This document shows, one piece after another, positions 23,490 through 32,157 of a DNA stretch of 64,000 nt. Position 1 is the stretch's first letter, and each line of letters opens with the position of its first letter. This stretch comes from JAAYCI01 sp031551695 (lineage in GTDB: Bacteria; Bacillota; Clostridia; Oscillospirales; Ruminococcaceae): assembly GCA_031551695.1 (NCBI GenBank), contig JAVBNG010000009.1, positions 53,215-117,214 of the forward strand, in the 5' to 3' direction. The notes under the pieces are model-generated. The model worked only from the letters and a program-made list of their open reading frames with translations. It ran no database searches and was not told the DNA's origin. The position numbers and the translations under genes were made by a program.

Positions 23490-24704
23490 TTGAGCAAAAA
23501 ACGCGTTGTGAAAAAAAAGCGCCGCGAAGTGGTGATGTACAACTTCATCCACCGCATCGCCGGCCCCATTATGTACCTGCTGATGCGTTTCACGTGTGAG
23601 CAAGTGCGGCTTGTCCGCGCGCCAACGCTAATTTTGTGCAACCATGTCACCGACCTTGACCCCGTGCTGATCGCCCGCGCGTTCCCGCAGTATGTGCGGT
23701 TCGTGGCAAGCGAGCACATTTTCCGCTGGGGCTTTTTTTCAAAGCTTTTGAATTTCGTATTCGCGCCCATCATGCGCATGAAGGGCGGCACCGACGCCCG
23801 CACGGCCATTGAGACGCTGCGCACGCTGAAAAGCGGCAAAAACGTGTGCATTTTCGCGGAGGGCGCCCGCAGCTTCAACGGCGTCACCGCTGAAATTCCG
23901 CCCAGTACGGGCAAACTGCTGCTGCAAAGCGGCGCAAACCTCATCACCTACCGGCTGGTGGGCGGCTTTTTAACCCAGCCGGGCTGGGGCAAAAGCCACC
24001 GCCGCGGCCGGATGCACGGCGAAGTGGCCGGGCGCTACACCGCAGACGAACTGAAACGCATGGGCGAAGAAGAAGTGAACCGCATCATCAAGCGGGACCT
24101 GTGCGAGGACGCCTACGCCCGCCAGCACAAGGAAATGATCGCCTATGGCGAGCGCAACCTGCGCCGGGCCGAAAATATGGAGCTTGCCCTGTACATGTGC
24201 CCAAAGTGCGGCGAAACCGGCACACTGCACTCAAAGGGCAGCGCGTTTACCTGCGCGGCCTGCGGCCTGGATGCCACCTACACGAAATACGGCTTTTTGG
24301 AAGGCGTGGACCTGCCGTTCAACACCATCCACCAATGGGACCGGTGGCAGCAGCGCCAGCTTTCGAAAATGGCCACGGTAAGCGGCAATGCCCCGTTTTT
24401 CACAGACGAACGGCAGACGCTGCTCAAAATCGTGCCGAAAAAGAAGAGCCTGGTTGTGGAAAAGGGCGAACTGACCCTGTACAAGGACCGGCTGGTGTGC
24501 GGCAACTGCACTTTTTTGCTGGACGCCATCTCCGATTTGACCAACTGCTCGAAAATGACGCTGACCTTCTCCACCAAAAAGGGCGGCCACTATGAAATCA
24601 AAAGCCCGTACCCGCGCAGCGCCACAAAATATCAGGATATGTTCCGGATATTGCGTGAAAACGCCGGCGAGCGCGGGCAGGAGTGGGACAGGAAAGAAGG
24701 CTAG
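23490..24704 (+). CDS. PlsC-type lysophospholipid acyltransferase with C-terminal zinc ribbon
   Basis: A 404-residue protein. Residues about 16-215 form a PlsC-like acyltransferase: the catalytic NHVTDLDP box (HX4D), FAEGARSFNG and a membrane-associated N-terminus. Typical PlsC proteins end near residue 240; here a zinc ribbon CPKCGETGTLHSKG...CAACGL follows at about 233-258, then about 145 residues rich in strands (FLEGVDLPFN, TLLKIVPKKKSLVVEKGELTLY) resembling a PH-like fold. TTG 23490 is chosen because AGGAGG sits 9 bases before it. Likely role: phospholipid or lipid-intermediate acylation at the membrane; acceptor unknown. Confidence 0.82.
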   Translation: MSKKRVVKKKRREVVMYNFIHRIAGPIMYLLMRFTCEQVRLVRAPTLILCNHVTDLDPVLIARAFPQYVRFVASEHIFRWGFFSKLLNFVFAPIMRMKGGTDARTAIETLRTLKSGKNVCIFAEGARSFNGVTAEIPPSTGKLLLQSGANLITYRLVGGFLTQPGWGKSHRRGRMHGEVAGRYTADELKRMGEEEVNRIIKRDLCEDAYARQHKEMIAYGERNLRRAENMELALYMCPKCGETGTLHSKGSAFTCAACGLDATYTKYGFLEGVDLPFNTIHQWDRWQQRQLSKMATVSGNAPFFTDERQTLLKIVPKKKSLVVEKGELTLYKDRLVCGNCTFLLDAISDLTNCSKMTLTFSTKKGGHYEIKSPYPRSATKYQDMFRILRENAGERGQEWDRKEG

Positions 24705-24725
24705 CGCGTTTGCGCCGTGCGCCTC

Positions 24726-25025
24726 CTAGTATTTATCTTTCAAGTCCACGTCGGGCGACAGTTTCGACAAATCCGTATCCGGCGGCAGTTTGGTGTGCGG
24801 GTCGCGGATATTGGGCGCGCCGGGTGTCGTCTGCGAGGGATCCGCTGTCGGGAACTCGGGCTCGTAATCCTGGTGGTACGGTTTTTCCCGTGTTTCGTGG
24901 GGCGGCTGGGTGTGGTCCCGCTTCGGCGCCGGGGGGCAGGTGGCCGCGCCCTCCGAGGGCGGGAACGTCACATGGCTGTCGGGGTCATAATGCGGGAAGT
25001 CCACCATTTTTTTCTTTTCGTCCAT
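24726..25025 (-). CDS. Pro-rich hypothetical protein (99 aa)
   Basis: A 99-residue, low-complexity, Pro/Asp/Thr-rich hydrophilic protein (FPHYDPDSHVTFPPSEG, then KPYHQDYEPEFPTADPSQ) with no signal peptide, no hydrophobic segment and a single Cys. It is probably intrinsically disordered. No family is recognised. Support for coding: AGGAGGAG with good spacing before the ATG, and an extended -10 (TGCTATAAT) upstream at 25171-25179. It converges on the acyltransferase gene with 21 bases between the stops. Confidence 0.6.
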   Translation of the reverse strand: MDEKKKMVDFPHYDPDSHVTFPPSEGAATCPPAPKRDHTQPPHETREKPYHQDYEPEFPTADPSQTTPGAPNIRDPHTKLPPDTDLSKLSPDVDLKDKY

Positions 25026-25170
25026 GACCTGCTCCTCCTGTTACAATAGATTATGTTCTTCGAAAAGGATACCATATCCCGCCCGCGAACAGCGGCAAAA
25101 TAAGTCAGATCATGAAGCGGAACCCTGTGGCGCGAAGCGTGCAAATTGCGAAGCAATTTATTTGCTCTTA

Positions 25171-25179
25171 ATTATAGCA
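25171..25179 (-). promoter_or_regulatory. Extended -10 promoter of the Pro-rich protein gene
   Basis: Minus strand TGCTATAAT with no good -35. The implied 5' leader of about 140 bases contains the hairpin AAATTGC-TTC-GCAATTT near 25143-25160. Confidence 0.5.
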
Positions 25180-25203
25180 CATCTCTATTGCATTGTTGAT
25201 AAA

Positions 25204-25242
25204 TTTTCTGTAATATTAATTGTACACTTTTTCTGTAATATT
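25204..25242 (+). repeat. 14-bp direct repeat before the Hpt gene
   Basis: TTTTCTGTAATATT occurs at 25204-25217 and again at 25229-25242, 25 bp apart, ending just before the GCGGAGGA ribosome binding site. Candidate regulator binding sites; no -35/-10 pair was assigned with confidence. Confidence 0.5.
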
Positions 25243-25261
25243 CTTGCGGAGGATTTCCCCT

Positions 25262-25612
25262 ATGTCTGACTATCCCGTGAACCAATATATCGATACCAAC
25301 GAAGGCCTTGGCCGCATCCGTGGCAATGTGGCCATTTACAGCCGCATGCTGGGGCTTTTTCTGCAAAGTGAGGAATTTGATAAATTTGAGGCCGCCCTGG
25401 CCTCCGGCAATACAGGCGCCGCCGCCGACGTTGCCCACGCCATCAAAGGCATGAGCGGCAACCTCTCGCTCACCGCAGTGTTCAACCTCAGCACCGACTT
25501 GATGAACCAGCTGCGCGGCGGCAGCTATGACGAAGCCACGCTGGCCCAGTACCGCGAGGCCTTGGCGGAAACCAAAACACAACTGGAGGAACTGATTCCC
25601 CAGCTGAAATAA
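25262..25612 (+). CDS. Orphan Hpt (histidine phosphotransfer) domain protein
   Basis: A 116-residue single-domain four-helix Hpt protein. The phospho-accepting His is in AHAIKGMSGNLSL (pattern HxxKGxxxN), about residue 60. N-terminal YPVNQYIDTNEGLGRIRGN and RMLGLFLQ fit Hpt helices A and B. Hpt proteins relay phosphate between receiver domains in multistep phosphorelays; no kinase or response regulator gene is near, so its partners are elsewhere. ATG 25262 follows GGAGGA; the frame upstream is AT-rich non-coding sequence. Confidence 0.85.
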   Translation: MSDYPVNQYIDTNEGLGRIRGNVAIYSRMLGLFLQSEEFDKFEAALASGNTGAAADVAHAIKGMSGNLSLTAVFNLSTDLMNQLRGGSYDEATLAQYREALAETKTQLEELIPQLK

Positions 25613-25626
25613 CCTACACAAAACGC

Positions 25627-25657
25627 AAACCGCGCGGCACACAGCCGCGCGGTTTTT
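25627..25657 (+). terminator. Terminator after the Hpt gene
   Basis: AAACCGCGCGGC / GCCGCGCGGTTT with a 5-base loop and T5. The symmetric A/T flanks also allow it to stop the convergent minus-strand gene at 25712. Confidence 0.9.
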
Positions 25658-25711
25658 GTCTGCAATTCTTTTCCGGCCCCAAAGCCGCCAATACCGCTGT
25701 GCGCGCCACTG

Positions 25712-27076
25712 CTACAAACTGGCCGCCGCAACGCTTTGCCCCACCCGGCGGGCCTTTTCGTCCGGCATCTGCGGCACAAAGGCGCAGGCGGGGTATTCCT
25801 CGCGCAGCACGCGGGCGGCCTCGGCGATGATGGCCTCGCCCCCGGCGCCGCTGGTGACACGCCCCAGCACCAGCGCGTGGCGGATGCCGTAAAACAAGCT
25901 GTACAGCCCCAGCGAATGGCCCAGGTACACGCCGATGGAACGGAATGCCTTCATTGCCAGCGCGTCGCCCGCTTCGGCAAGGGCTTGTGCCGCGGCCAGC
26001 TTTTCGGCGGGTGTATTGCCGGAAAGGGCAAGCCCCGCGTCCGCCGCAAGGCGAACCACGGCATCCTGGCTCATGTATTTCACACCGCAGCCCGCATCGC
26101 CGCTCCACTCGTCCACAGCGCCGCCAGCCTGCGCATCCACAGGGGCAAAGGCCAGCTCGTTCAGCCAGCCGGTCACGTTGCCGTCCGCGTTGATATAGCC
26201 CGCGGCCTCGCTGGTGCCCATGGCAACGCCCAGCACGCTGTTCTCCCCAAGGCCCATGGCCCCGGCCAGCGCCGTCACGTCGCCGTCGTTCGCCACCGCC
26301 AGCGGCGCGCCGGGCGCCACCTCGGCCGCGGCGCGAATGTAAATGTCCCGCACATATTTTTGGAAGTCCGCCTCGCCCACCTTCAAAAACAGCGACGCCG
26401 CGCGGCACTCGTTGTCCACGTAAATGCCCGCCGAGGAAACGCCAACGGCGTCCACCCGTGGCATTTTTGCCGCCGCGTGGCGGAAGGATTCCACAATGCC
26501 GCCGTAATGGTACCGCGGGTCCGTGTTCAATTTCGGGTGCCACACCACCTCTTCGCTGAACACCGCCTCGCCGTCCACCACAGCGCTCACCTTCCGGTCG
26601 CTGCCGCCGGCGTCAAAGCCGATGCGGCACCCCGCAAGGTTGCCGCCAATGGCCTGGGCCTGCTCGTTTGCCACCGGTTTTTCGCCGTAGGGTACAATGT
26701 CCACCGTGAAGGGCCTGGCGTAAATTTTGCCCATAAAATCCGCGTCAAAGCCGCGGCCGCTGCCCGGGGCATAGGCCGCCTTCACACTTTCGGCAAGCTG
26801 CGCATCGCCGCACAGCGTCACGTGCCAGCCGCCCCGCGCCCACAGCAGGAATTTCACCAGCCTGTCCAGGTAATACTCGTCCGCCGCGCGGTGCCGGGCA
26901 GTCCCGATCACGTTTGTGTCCCACACAGACACCGCGCCGCCGCTGCGTTCCACCGCTACGGCAAACGGTTCCGCCGCTTTCTTTTGGTGCGCGGCAAAAA
27001 AACCGGCCATGGGCACAAAGCCCGCGTCCAGCTCCGGCATATTTGCCACTTGTACGTCCAGCCCCAGACAATCCAC
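25712..27076 (-). CDS. ROK-like / ASKHA-fold sugar kinase
   Basis: A 454-residue cytosolic protein. An N-terminal ~165-residue region without clear motifs precedes an actin-like ATPase core: phosphate-1 loop GFDAGGSDRKVSAVV (about 170-184), VGVSSAGIYVD, ANDGDVTALAGAMGLG and VAMGTSEAAGYIN (phosphate-2 loop), then ALVLGRVTSGAGG in the adenosine region. This matches ROK-type kinases of Firmicutes that are longer than glucokinase. Substrate unknown. GTG 27076 is preceded by GGAAGGAAAGGG. Promoter at 27158-27186. It is divergent from the amino acid ABC operon, with no evident functional link. Confidence 0.75.
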   Translation of the reverse strand: MDCLGLDVQVANMPELDAGFVPMAGFFAAHQKKAAEPFAVAVERSGGAVSVWDTNVIGTARHRAADEYYLDRLVKFLLWARGGWHVTLCGDAQLAESVKAAYAPGSGRGFDADFMGKIYARPFTVDIVPYGEKPVANEQAQAIGGNLAGCRIGFDAGGSDRKVSAVVDGEAVFSEEVVWHPKLNTDPRYHYGGIVESFRHAAAKMPRVDAVGVSSAGIYVDNECRAASLFLKVGEADFQKYVRDIYIRAAAEVAPGAPLAVANDGDVTALAGAMGLGENSVLGVAMGTSEAAGYINADGNVTGWLNELAFAPVDAQAGGAVDEWSGDAGCGVKYMSQDAVVRLAADAGLALSGNTPAEKLAAAQALAEAGDALAMKAFRSIGVYLGHSLGLYSLFYGIRHALVLGRVTSGAGGEAIIAEAARVLREEYPACAFVPQMPDEKARRVGQSVAAASL

Positions 27077-27157
27077 TCAAACCACCCTTTCCTTCCGGCT
27101 CCATCCGGCATTTCGTTTTTTGGTTTCGATGCCTTTGCTACTTTTTTATCAGACTTT

Positions 27158-27186
27158 ATCATAGCAATATTCTTCCAAAACCGCAA
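27158..27186 (-). promoter_or_regulatory. Promoter of the ROK-like kinase gene
   Basis: Minus strand: -35 TTGCGG (plus 27181-27186), 17-bp spacer, -10 TATGAT (27158-27163). Confidence 0.6.
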
Positions 27187-27217
27187 CCGCTTTTGCCGCG
27201 CCGATATATGTTTGTAA

Positions 27218-27246
27218 TTGCAAAAAAACAAAAAATGTTTTATGAT
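27218..27246 (+). promoter_or_regulatory. Promoter of the amino acid ABC operon
   Basis: -35 TTGCAA (27218-27223), 17-bp spacer, -10 TATGAT (27241-27246), about 60 bases before the lipoprotein start. It is back to back with the promoter at 27158-27186. Confidence 0.7.
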
Positions 27247-27307
27247 AGCAATGCTGACGAAAAACGCTAACCGACTGATAGAATTAGAAAAGATTGAGGG
27301 ATTGAAT

Positions 27308-28207
27308 ATGAAATTGTTGAATCATTTAAAGCAAGCTGTTTCCCTTTTGCTGGCGCTGGCCTTTATGGCCGTTTTGGCCGCCTGCGGCGGCTCTGCCTCC
27401 AGCAGCACATCCACCGACAGCGCCGCCCCGGCCGATTCCGCCGCCGAAGGTGAAACCGCCACCGGCGGCGTGCTGCGCGTGGGCATGGAGTGCGCCTACG
27501 CCCCCTTCAACTGGACGCAGCTGGACGACGCCAACGGCGCCGTGCCCCTGCCGGATGGCACGTTTGCCGGCGGCTACGATGTGGAGATTGCCAAGCGCAT
27601 CGCAGACAACCTCGGCATGGAGCTTGAAGTGGTGAAAACCGAGTGGGACGGCCTGCCCCCCAGCCTCACCTCCGGCAAAATCGACGCCATCATTGCCGGC
27701 ATGACGGACACGGAAGAACGCCGCATGACCTTGGACTTCACCGACCATTATTACGTGAGCGACCTGGTTGTCGTCGTGAAAAAAGACAGCCCTTATGCCG
27801 ACGCCGCCAGCCTTGCGGATTTCAGCGGCGCGAACAGCACCGGCCAGCTGGGTACGCTGCACTACGACGTGATCGACCAGATTCCCGACGTGGACAAACA
27901 GCCCGCCATGAAGGATTTCCCCACCATGGTGGTGGCTGTCTCCTCCGGCGCCATCGACGGCTATGTGTCCGAGCGCCCGGCTGCCATTTCCGCCACCGTA
28001 ACAAACTCGGACCTCACCTACATTGGCTTTGAAGAAGGCCAAGGGTTCGACTATTCCACCGGCGACGTGTCGGTGTCCATCGGCATCCGCAAGGACGACG
28101 CCGAGCTGAAAGAAAAGCTGAACGCGGCCCTTGCCACCATCTCGGAGGACGACCGCGCCAAGATCATGGAAGAAGCCGTGAAAAACCAGCCTCTGGCCGA
28201 CGCATAA
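27308..28207 (+). CDS. Amino acid ABC transporter substrate-binding lipoprotein
   Basis: A 299-residue lipoprotein of the extracellular solute-binding family 3. The signal peptide ends in LAAC (Cys26), then a Ser/Ala linker to about residue 50. The binding domain begins LRVGMECAYAPFNW and includes GYDVEIAKRIADNLGMELEVVKT in two adjoining pieces, and AGMTDTEERRMTLDFTDHYY, the polar-amino-acid signature. The frame is open 30 codons upstream, but only ATG 27308 gives a signal peptide. A permease and an ATPase follow in the same operon. Ligand probably a polar amino acid; not determinable further. Confidence 0.93.
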   Translation: MKLLNHLKQAVSLLLALAFMAVLAACGGSASSSTSTDSAAPADSAAEGETATGGVLRVGMECAYAPFNWTQLDDANGAVPLPDGTFAGGYDVEIAKRIADNLGMELEVVKTEWDGLPPSLTSGKIDAIIAGMTDTEERRMTLDFTDHYYVSDLVVVVKKDSPYADAASLADFSGANSTGQLGTLHYDVIDQIPDVDKQPAMKDFPTMVVAVSSGAIDGYVSERPAAISATVTNSDLTYIGFEEGQGFDYSTGDVSVSIGIRKDDAELKEKLNAALATISEDDRAKIMEEAVKNQPLADA

Positions 28208-28252
28208 AAAAGCCGCGCGCACCGCGCGCAAAACGCAGGGGGTGGCAAAGCA

Positions 28253-29038
28253 GTGGGCTTTTGGGACACTATCTGGATGCTGCTGGAAAAATACGGCCAG
28301 CAGTTTTTAAAGGGCACGGCCGCCACCGTTGTTTTGGCCATTGTGGGCACGGCGGTCGGGTTCTTGATCGGCCTTGGGGTGGGCATCGTGCGCACCACGC
28401 CCTACCATTTGGGCGGCCAAACAGCGGCCACGCCGCGCAGCGTTTTGCTGCGCGTGGCAAACGCCGTGCTGTCGGTGTACATCGAGGTGTTCCGCGGCAC
28501 ACCCATGATGGTGCAGGCGGTGCTGGTGTACTACGGCCTGCAGGAGTTCGCCGGCCTCAGTATCGCCTCCTTCCCGGCGGGCCTCATTGTCATCACGCTA
28601 AATACCGGCGCCTATATGTCTGAAATCGTGCGCGGGGGCATCCAATCGGTGGACCCGGGCCAAACCGAGGCCGCCAAGGCCATTGGCATGAGCCACTGGA
28701 AAACCATGGTGAACGTGGTGCTGCCACAGGCCATCCGCAATATTTTGCCCGCCACGGGCAACGAGTTCGTGGTGAACCTGAAGGATTCGTCCGTGCTCAG
28801 TGTCATCATGGTGGGCGAACTGTTCTACACCACCCAAACGGTGCGCGGCGTATTCTACCTCACCTACCAGCCGTTTTTGATTGCCGCAGCCATCTACCTC
28901 ACGCTCACCTTCGTGTCTTCGCGGCTGTTGCGCCTTGTAGAGAATAAAATGGACGGGCCAAAGAATTTCACGCTCATCGCGTCCTCCACCACCACCGTGC
29001 TGAACCCGGACACCCTGCGCAAGCACGGCAAAACCTGA
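28253..29038 (+). CDS. Amino acid ABC transporter permease
   Basis: A 261-residue permease of the HisM/GlnP type with about 5 hydrophobic helices. The EAA loop is EAAKAIGMSHWKTMVNVVLP, followed by PQAIRNILPATGNEFV and LKDSSVLSVI, all canonical. The GTG start at 28253 follows AGGGGGTGG and gives MGFWDTIWMLLEKYG, the typical start of this family. A single permease gene implies a homodimeric channel. The C-terminal 30 residues after the last helix are polar. Confidence 0.93.
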   Translation: MGFWDTIWMLLEKYGQQFLKGTAATVVLAIVGTAVGFLIGLGVGIVRTTPYHLGGQTAATPRSVLLRVANAVLSVYIEVFRGTPMMVQAVLVYYGLQEFAGLSIASFPAGLIVITLNTGAYMSEIVRGGIQSVDPGQTEAAKAIGMSHWKTMVNVVLPQAIRNILPATGNEFVVNLKDSSVLSVIMVGELFYTTQTVRGVFYLTYQPFLIAAAIYLTLTFVSSRLLRLVENKMDGPKNFTLIASSTTTVLNPDTLRKHGKT

Positions 29039-29066
29039 GCGTATATGCCCGGCAAAGGAGACGCCC

Positions 29067-29804
<738 letters not shown>

Positions 29805-29826
29805 GCGGTCCTCACTGTATCTTTTA

Positions 29827-29956
29827 CACCCGCCGGAGAGCGGGTGGTTGAGCCTGTCAAAGAATGCACAAGCGTGCGTTGCGCCACCGGACACTGCGCG
29901 CGGGCTACCCTTTTTTTGACAAGTTGACCACCCGCCGCCAGCGGGTGGCTTTTTTA
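29827..29956 (+). repeat. Dispersed repeat element, copy B (short), between duplicated terminator hairpins
   Basis: A 67-bp copy (29855-29921) begins TGTCAAAGAATGCAC and ends CTTTTTTTGACA. It has the left end and the right end (CCGGACACT, GCGCGGGCTA) of copies A and D but lacks the middle. It is flanked by CACCCGC-6-GCGGGTG (29827-29846) on the left and CCACCCGC-5-GCGGGTGG (29928-29948) plus T6 on the right: the same stem twice with different loops. The right-hand hairpin is a good terminator for the amino acid ABC operon. Confidence 0.78.
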
Positions 29957-30068
29957 TCCCCCCAATCTATCCGCCCAATGCGGCCAAAACCCTGTTCATT
30001 TCGGGGTTGATAGTGTATAATTTTAATGGCTTGAAAAAATTGTCAAAAAAGAACGGGGGAGTGCAATT

Positions 30069-31100
30069 ATGTCCATACTGGTAACCGGGGGCGCCGGCTA
30101 CATCGGCACACACACCTGCGTCGCGCTGGCCGCAACCGGCCACGATATCATCGTACTCGACGACTTGTCCAACTCCAGCGACGAGGCCCTGCGCCGCGTG
30201 GAGGCCATCGCCGGAGTGAAAATCAAATTTTATAACGCCGACGCCTGCGACGCCCATGTGGTAAACCGCATTTTTGCCGAAAACCGTGACATTGAGGCCG
30301 CCATTCACTTTGCCGCTTTCAAGGCCGTGGGCGAAAGCGTAGCAAAGCCGCTGGAATACTACACAAACAACCTCACCGCCCTTCTGGTGCTGCTGAACGC
30401 CATGCGCGCCCACGACGTGCGCAACCTGGTGTTCTCTTCCTCCGCCACGGTGTACGGCGACCCCGCCAGCGTGCCTGTGAAGGAGGATTTCCCCACTTCG
30501 GCAGAAAACCCCTATGGCTACACAAAACTGATGGCCGAGCGCATTATCATGGATTGCTGCAAGGCCGACACCGCCTTTAACGCCGCCTTGCTGCGCTATT
30601 TCAACCCCATCGGTGCACACCCCTCCGGCCTCATCGGCGAGGACCCGAACGGCATCCCCAACAACCTGGTTCCCTACATCGCCCAGGTGGCCGTTGGCAA
30701 GCTGAACCATGTGAACGTGTTCGGTGACGACTACCCCACCCGCGACGGCACCGGCGTGCGCGATTACATCCACGTGATGGACCTTGCCCATGGCCACGTG
30801 GCGGCCCTTGGCAAACTTGCGCAAAACTCCGGCCTCTTCATCTGCAACCTTGGCACGGGGGTGGGCTACAGCGTGCTGGAAGTGATTTCGGCCTACTCGA
30901 AAGCCTGCGGCAAAAAGCTGCCCTATAAAGTGGCCCCGCGCCGCCCCGGCGACATTGCCGAAGTGTACGCCGACTGCACCTACGCCAAGGAGGAACTGGG
31001 CTGGCAGGCGCAATTCGGCATTGCGGAAATGTGCCGCGATTCGTGGAACTGGCAAAGCAAAAACCCCAATGGGTACAAAAACGAGGAGGCCTCCCAATGA
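30069..31100 (+). CDS. galE: UDP-glucose 4-epimerase
   Basis: A 343-residue short-chain dehydrogenase-type epimerase interconverting UDP-glucose and UDP-galactose (often also the GlcNAc/GalNAc pair). The NAD loop is GGAGYIGTH (residues 7-15), VFSSSATVYGDP carries the catalytic Ser, and the YGYTK motif carries Tyr and Lys; NPIGAHPSGLIGEDP and RDGTGVRDYIHV are GalE signatures. GGGGGAG precedes the ATG. A TATAAT box at about 30015-30020 is the likely -10. Its stop overlaps the start of the nucleotidyltransferase gene (ATGA), so both feed sugar-nucleotide supply. Confidence 0.96.
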   Translation: MSILVTGGAGYIGTHTCVALAATGHDIIVLDDLSNSSDEALRRVEAIAGVKIKFYNADACDAHVVNRIFAENRDIEAAIHFAAFKAVGESVAKPLEYYTNNLTALLVLLNAMRAHDVRNLVFSSSATVYGDPASVPVKEDFPTSAENPYGYTKLMAERIIMDCCKADTAFNAALLRYFNPIGAHPSGLIGEDPNGIPNNLVPYIAQVAVGKLNHVNVFGDDYPTRDGTGVRDYIHVMDLAHGHVAALGKLAQNSGLFICNLGTGVGYSVLEVISAYSKACGKKLPYKVAPRRPGDIAEVYADCTYAKEELGWQAQFGIAEMCRDSWNWQSKNPNGYKNEEASQ

Positions 31101-32026
31101 AAAAACCTGTTTTGGTCGTGCTGGCGGCCGGCATGGGCAGCCGCTACGGCGGCCTGAAGCAAATCGACCCCGTCGGCCCCGACGGCGAAGTCATCATCGA
31201 CTATTCCATCTACGACGCCGTGCAGGCGGGCTTTGAAAAGGTGATCTTCATCATCAAGCGCGCCATCGAGGCCGACTTCAAGGCCGCCATCGGCAACCGC
31301 ATCGCCCAGCGGGTGCAGGTGGAGTACGCTTTCCAGGAACTGGCCAACATCCCGGCGGAATTCTCCATCCCCGAGGGCCGCGAAAAGCCCTGGGGCACTA
31401 CCCACGCCGTGCTTGCTACCGAGGGCATGCTGGACGGCCCCTTTGCCGTCATCAACGCCGACGACTACTATGGCCCCGAGGCCTACAAGGTTTTGTACGA
31501 CTTTTTGACCAGCGACGCGGCGCAAAATGGCGATGGCCACTACGCCATGGTAGGCTACCTGATTGAAAAAACCGTGACGGACAAGGGCACCGTGGCCCGC
31601 GGTGTGTGCCAAGCCGACGCGAACGGCTATTTGCAAACCATTGTGGAGCGGCTGAAAATTGAAGAGACCGACAACGGCGCGCGCTACACCGAGGACGACG
31701 GCCAAAGCTGGACGCCCATTGCGCCAGGCACGCTGGTGTCTATGAACTTCTGGGGCTTCAACGAAAGCCTGTTCCCCGCCCTGCACAAAAGCCTGTCGGC
31801 TTATTTGACGGAAAACCTGCCCAAAAACCCGATGAAATGTGAATGCCTGCTGCCAAATTCCGTGGACGAGATGATCAAGTCGGGCACGGCGGATGTGCGG
31901 GTGCTGAAAAGCAACGACCGCTGGTACGGCGTCACCTACAAAGAGGACAAACCCGGCGTGATGGCCGCCATCCGGGCAAAGCACGAGGACGGCCTGTACC
32001 CCACGCCGCTGTGGCCAAATATGTAG
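31097..32026 (+). CDS. Sugar nucleotidyltransferase family protein
   Basis: A 309-residue NTP_transferase-fold protein: VVLAAGMGSRYGGLKQ (residues 5-20) is the nucleotide and Mg loop; EKPWGTTHAVLA and FAVINADDYYG (metal-binding Asp) follow. The C-terminal half differs from GalU and GlmU, so the sugar and base are not assignable; UTP with a hexose 1-phosphate is likely given translational coupling to galE (ATGA overlap). The AGGAGG ribosome binding site lies inside the end of galE. No membrane segment. Confidence 0.85.
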   Translation: MKKPVLVVLAAGMGSRYGGLKQIDPVGPDGEVIIDYSIYDAVQAGFEKVIFIIKRAIEADFKAAIGNRIAQRVQVEYAFQELANIPAEFSIPEGREKPWGTTHAVLATEGMLDGPFAVINADDYYGPEAYKVLYDFLTSDAAQNGDGHYAMVGYLIEKTVTDKGTVARGVCQADANGYLQTIVERLKIEETDNGARYTEDDGQSWTPIAPGTLVSMNFWGFNESLFPALHKSLSAYLTENLPKNPMKCECLLPNSVDEMIKSGTADVRVLKSNDRWYGVTYKEDKPGVMAAIRAKHEDGLYPTPLWPNM

Positions 32027-32090
32027 CCACGGCATCCTTTGTATAACCGGGCCGCAAAATTTGTGGGAATGCGGTAGGCAGAACTGCCGG

Positions 32091-32135
32091 ATATATGGTA
32101 TACTGTTGTATGGCATGCACCATATATGGTATAAA
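32091..32135 (+). promoter_or_regulatory. Candidate promoter with 12-bp direct repeat before the PIG-L gene
   Basis: ATATATGGTATA occurs at 32091-32102 and 32122-32133 (31 bp apart). The second copy overlaps a -10 TATAAA (32130-32135), with -35 TTGTAT (32106-32111) and an 18-bp spacer. The repeats could be a regulator site or two start points. Confidence 0.5.
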
Positions 32136-32157
32136 TTGTTGATTTAAAGGTGGCCGG

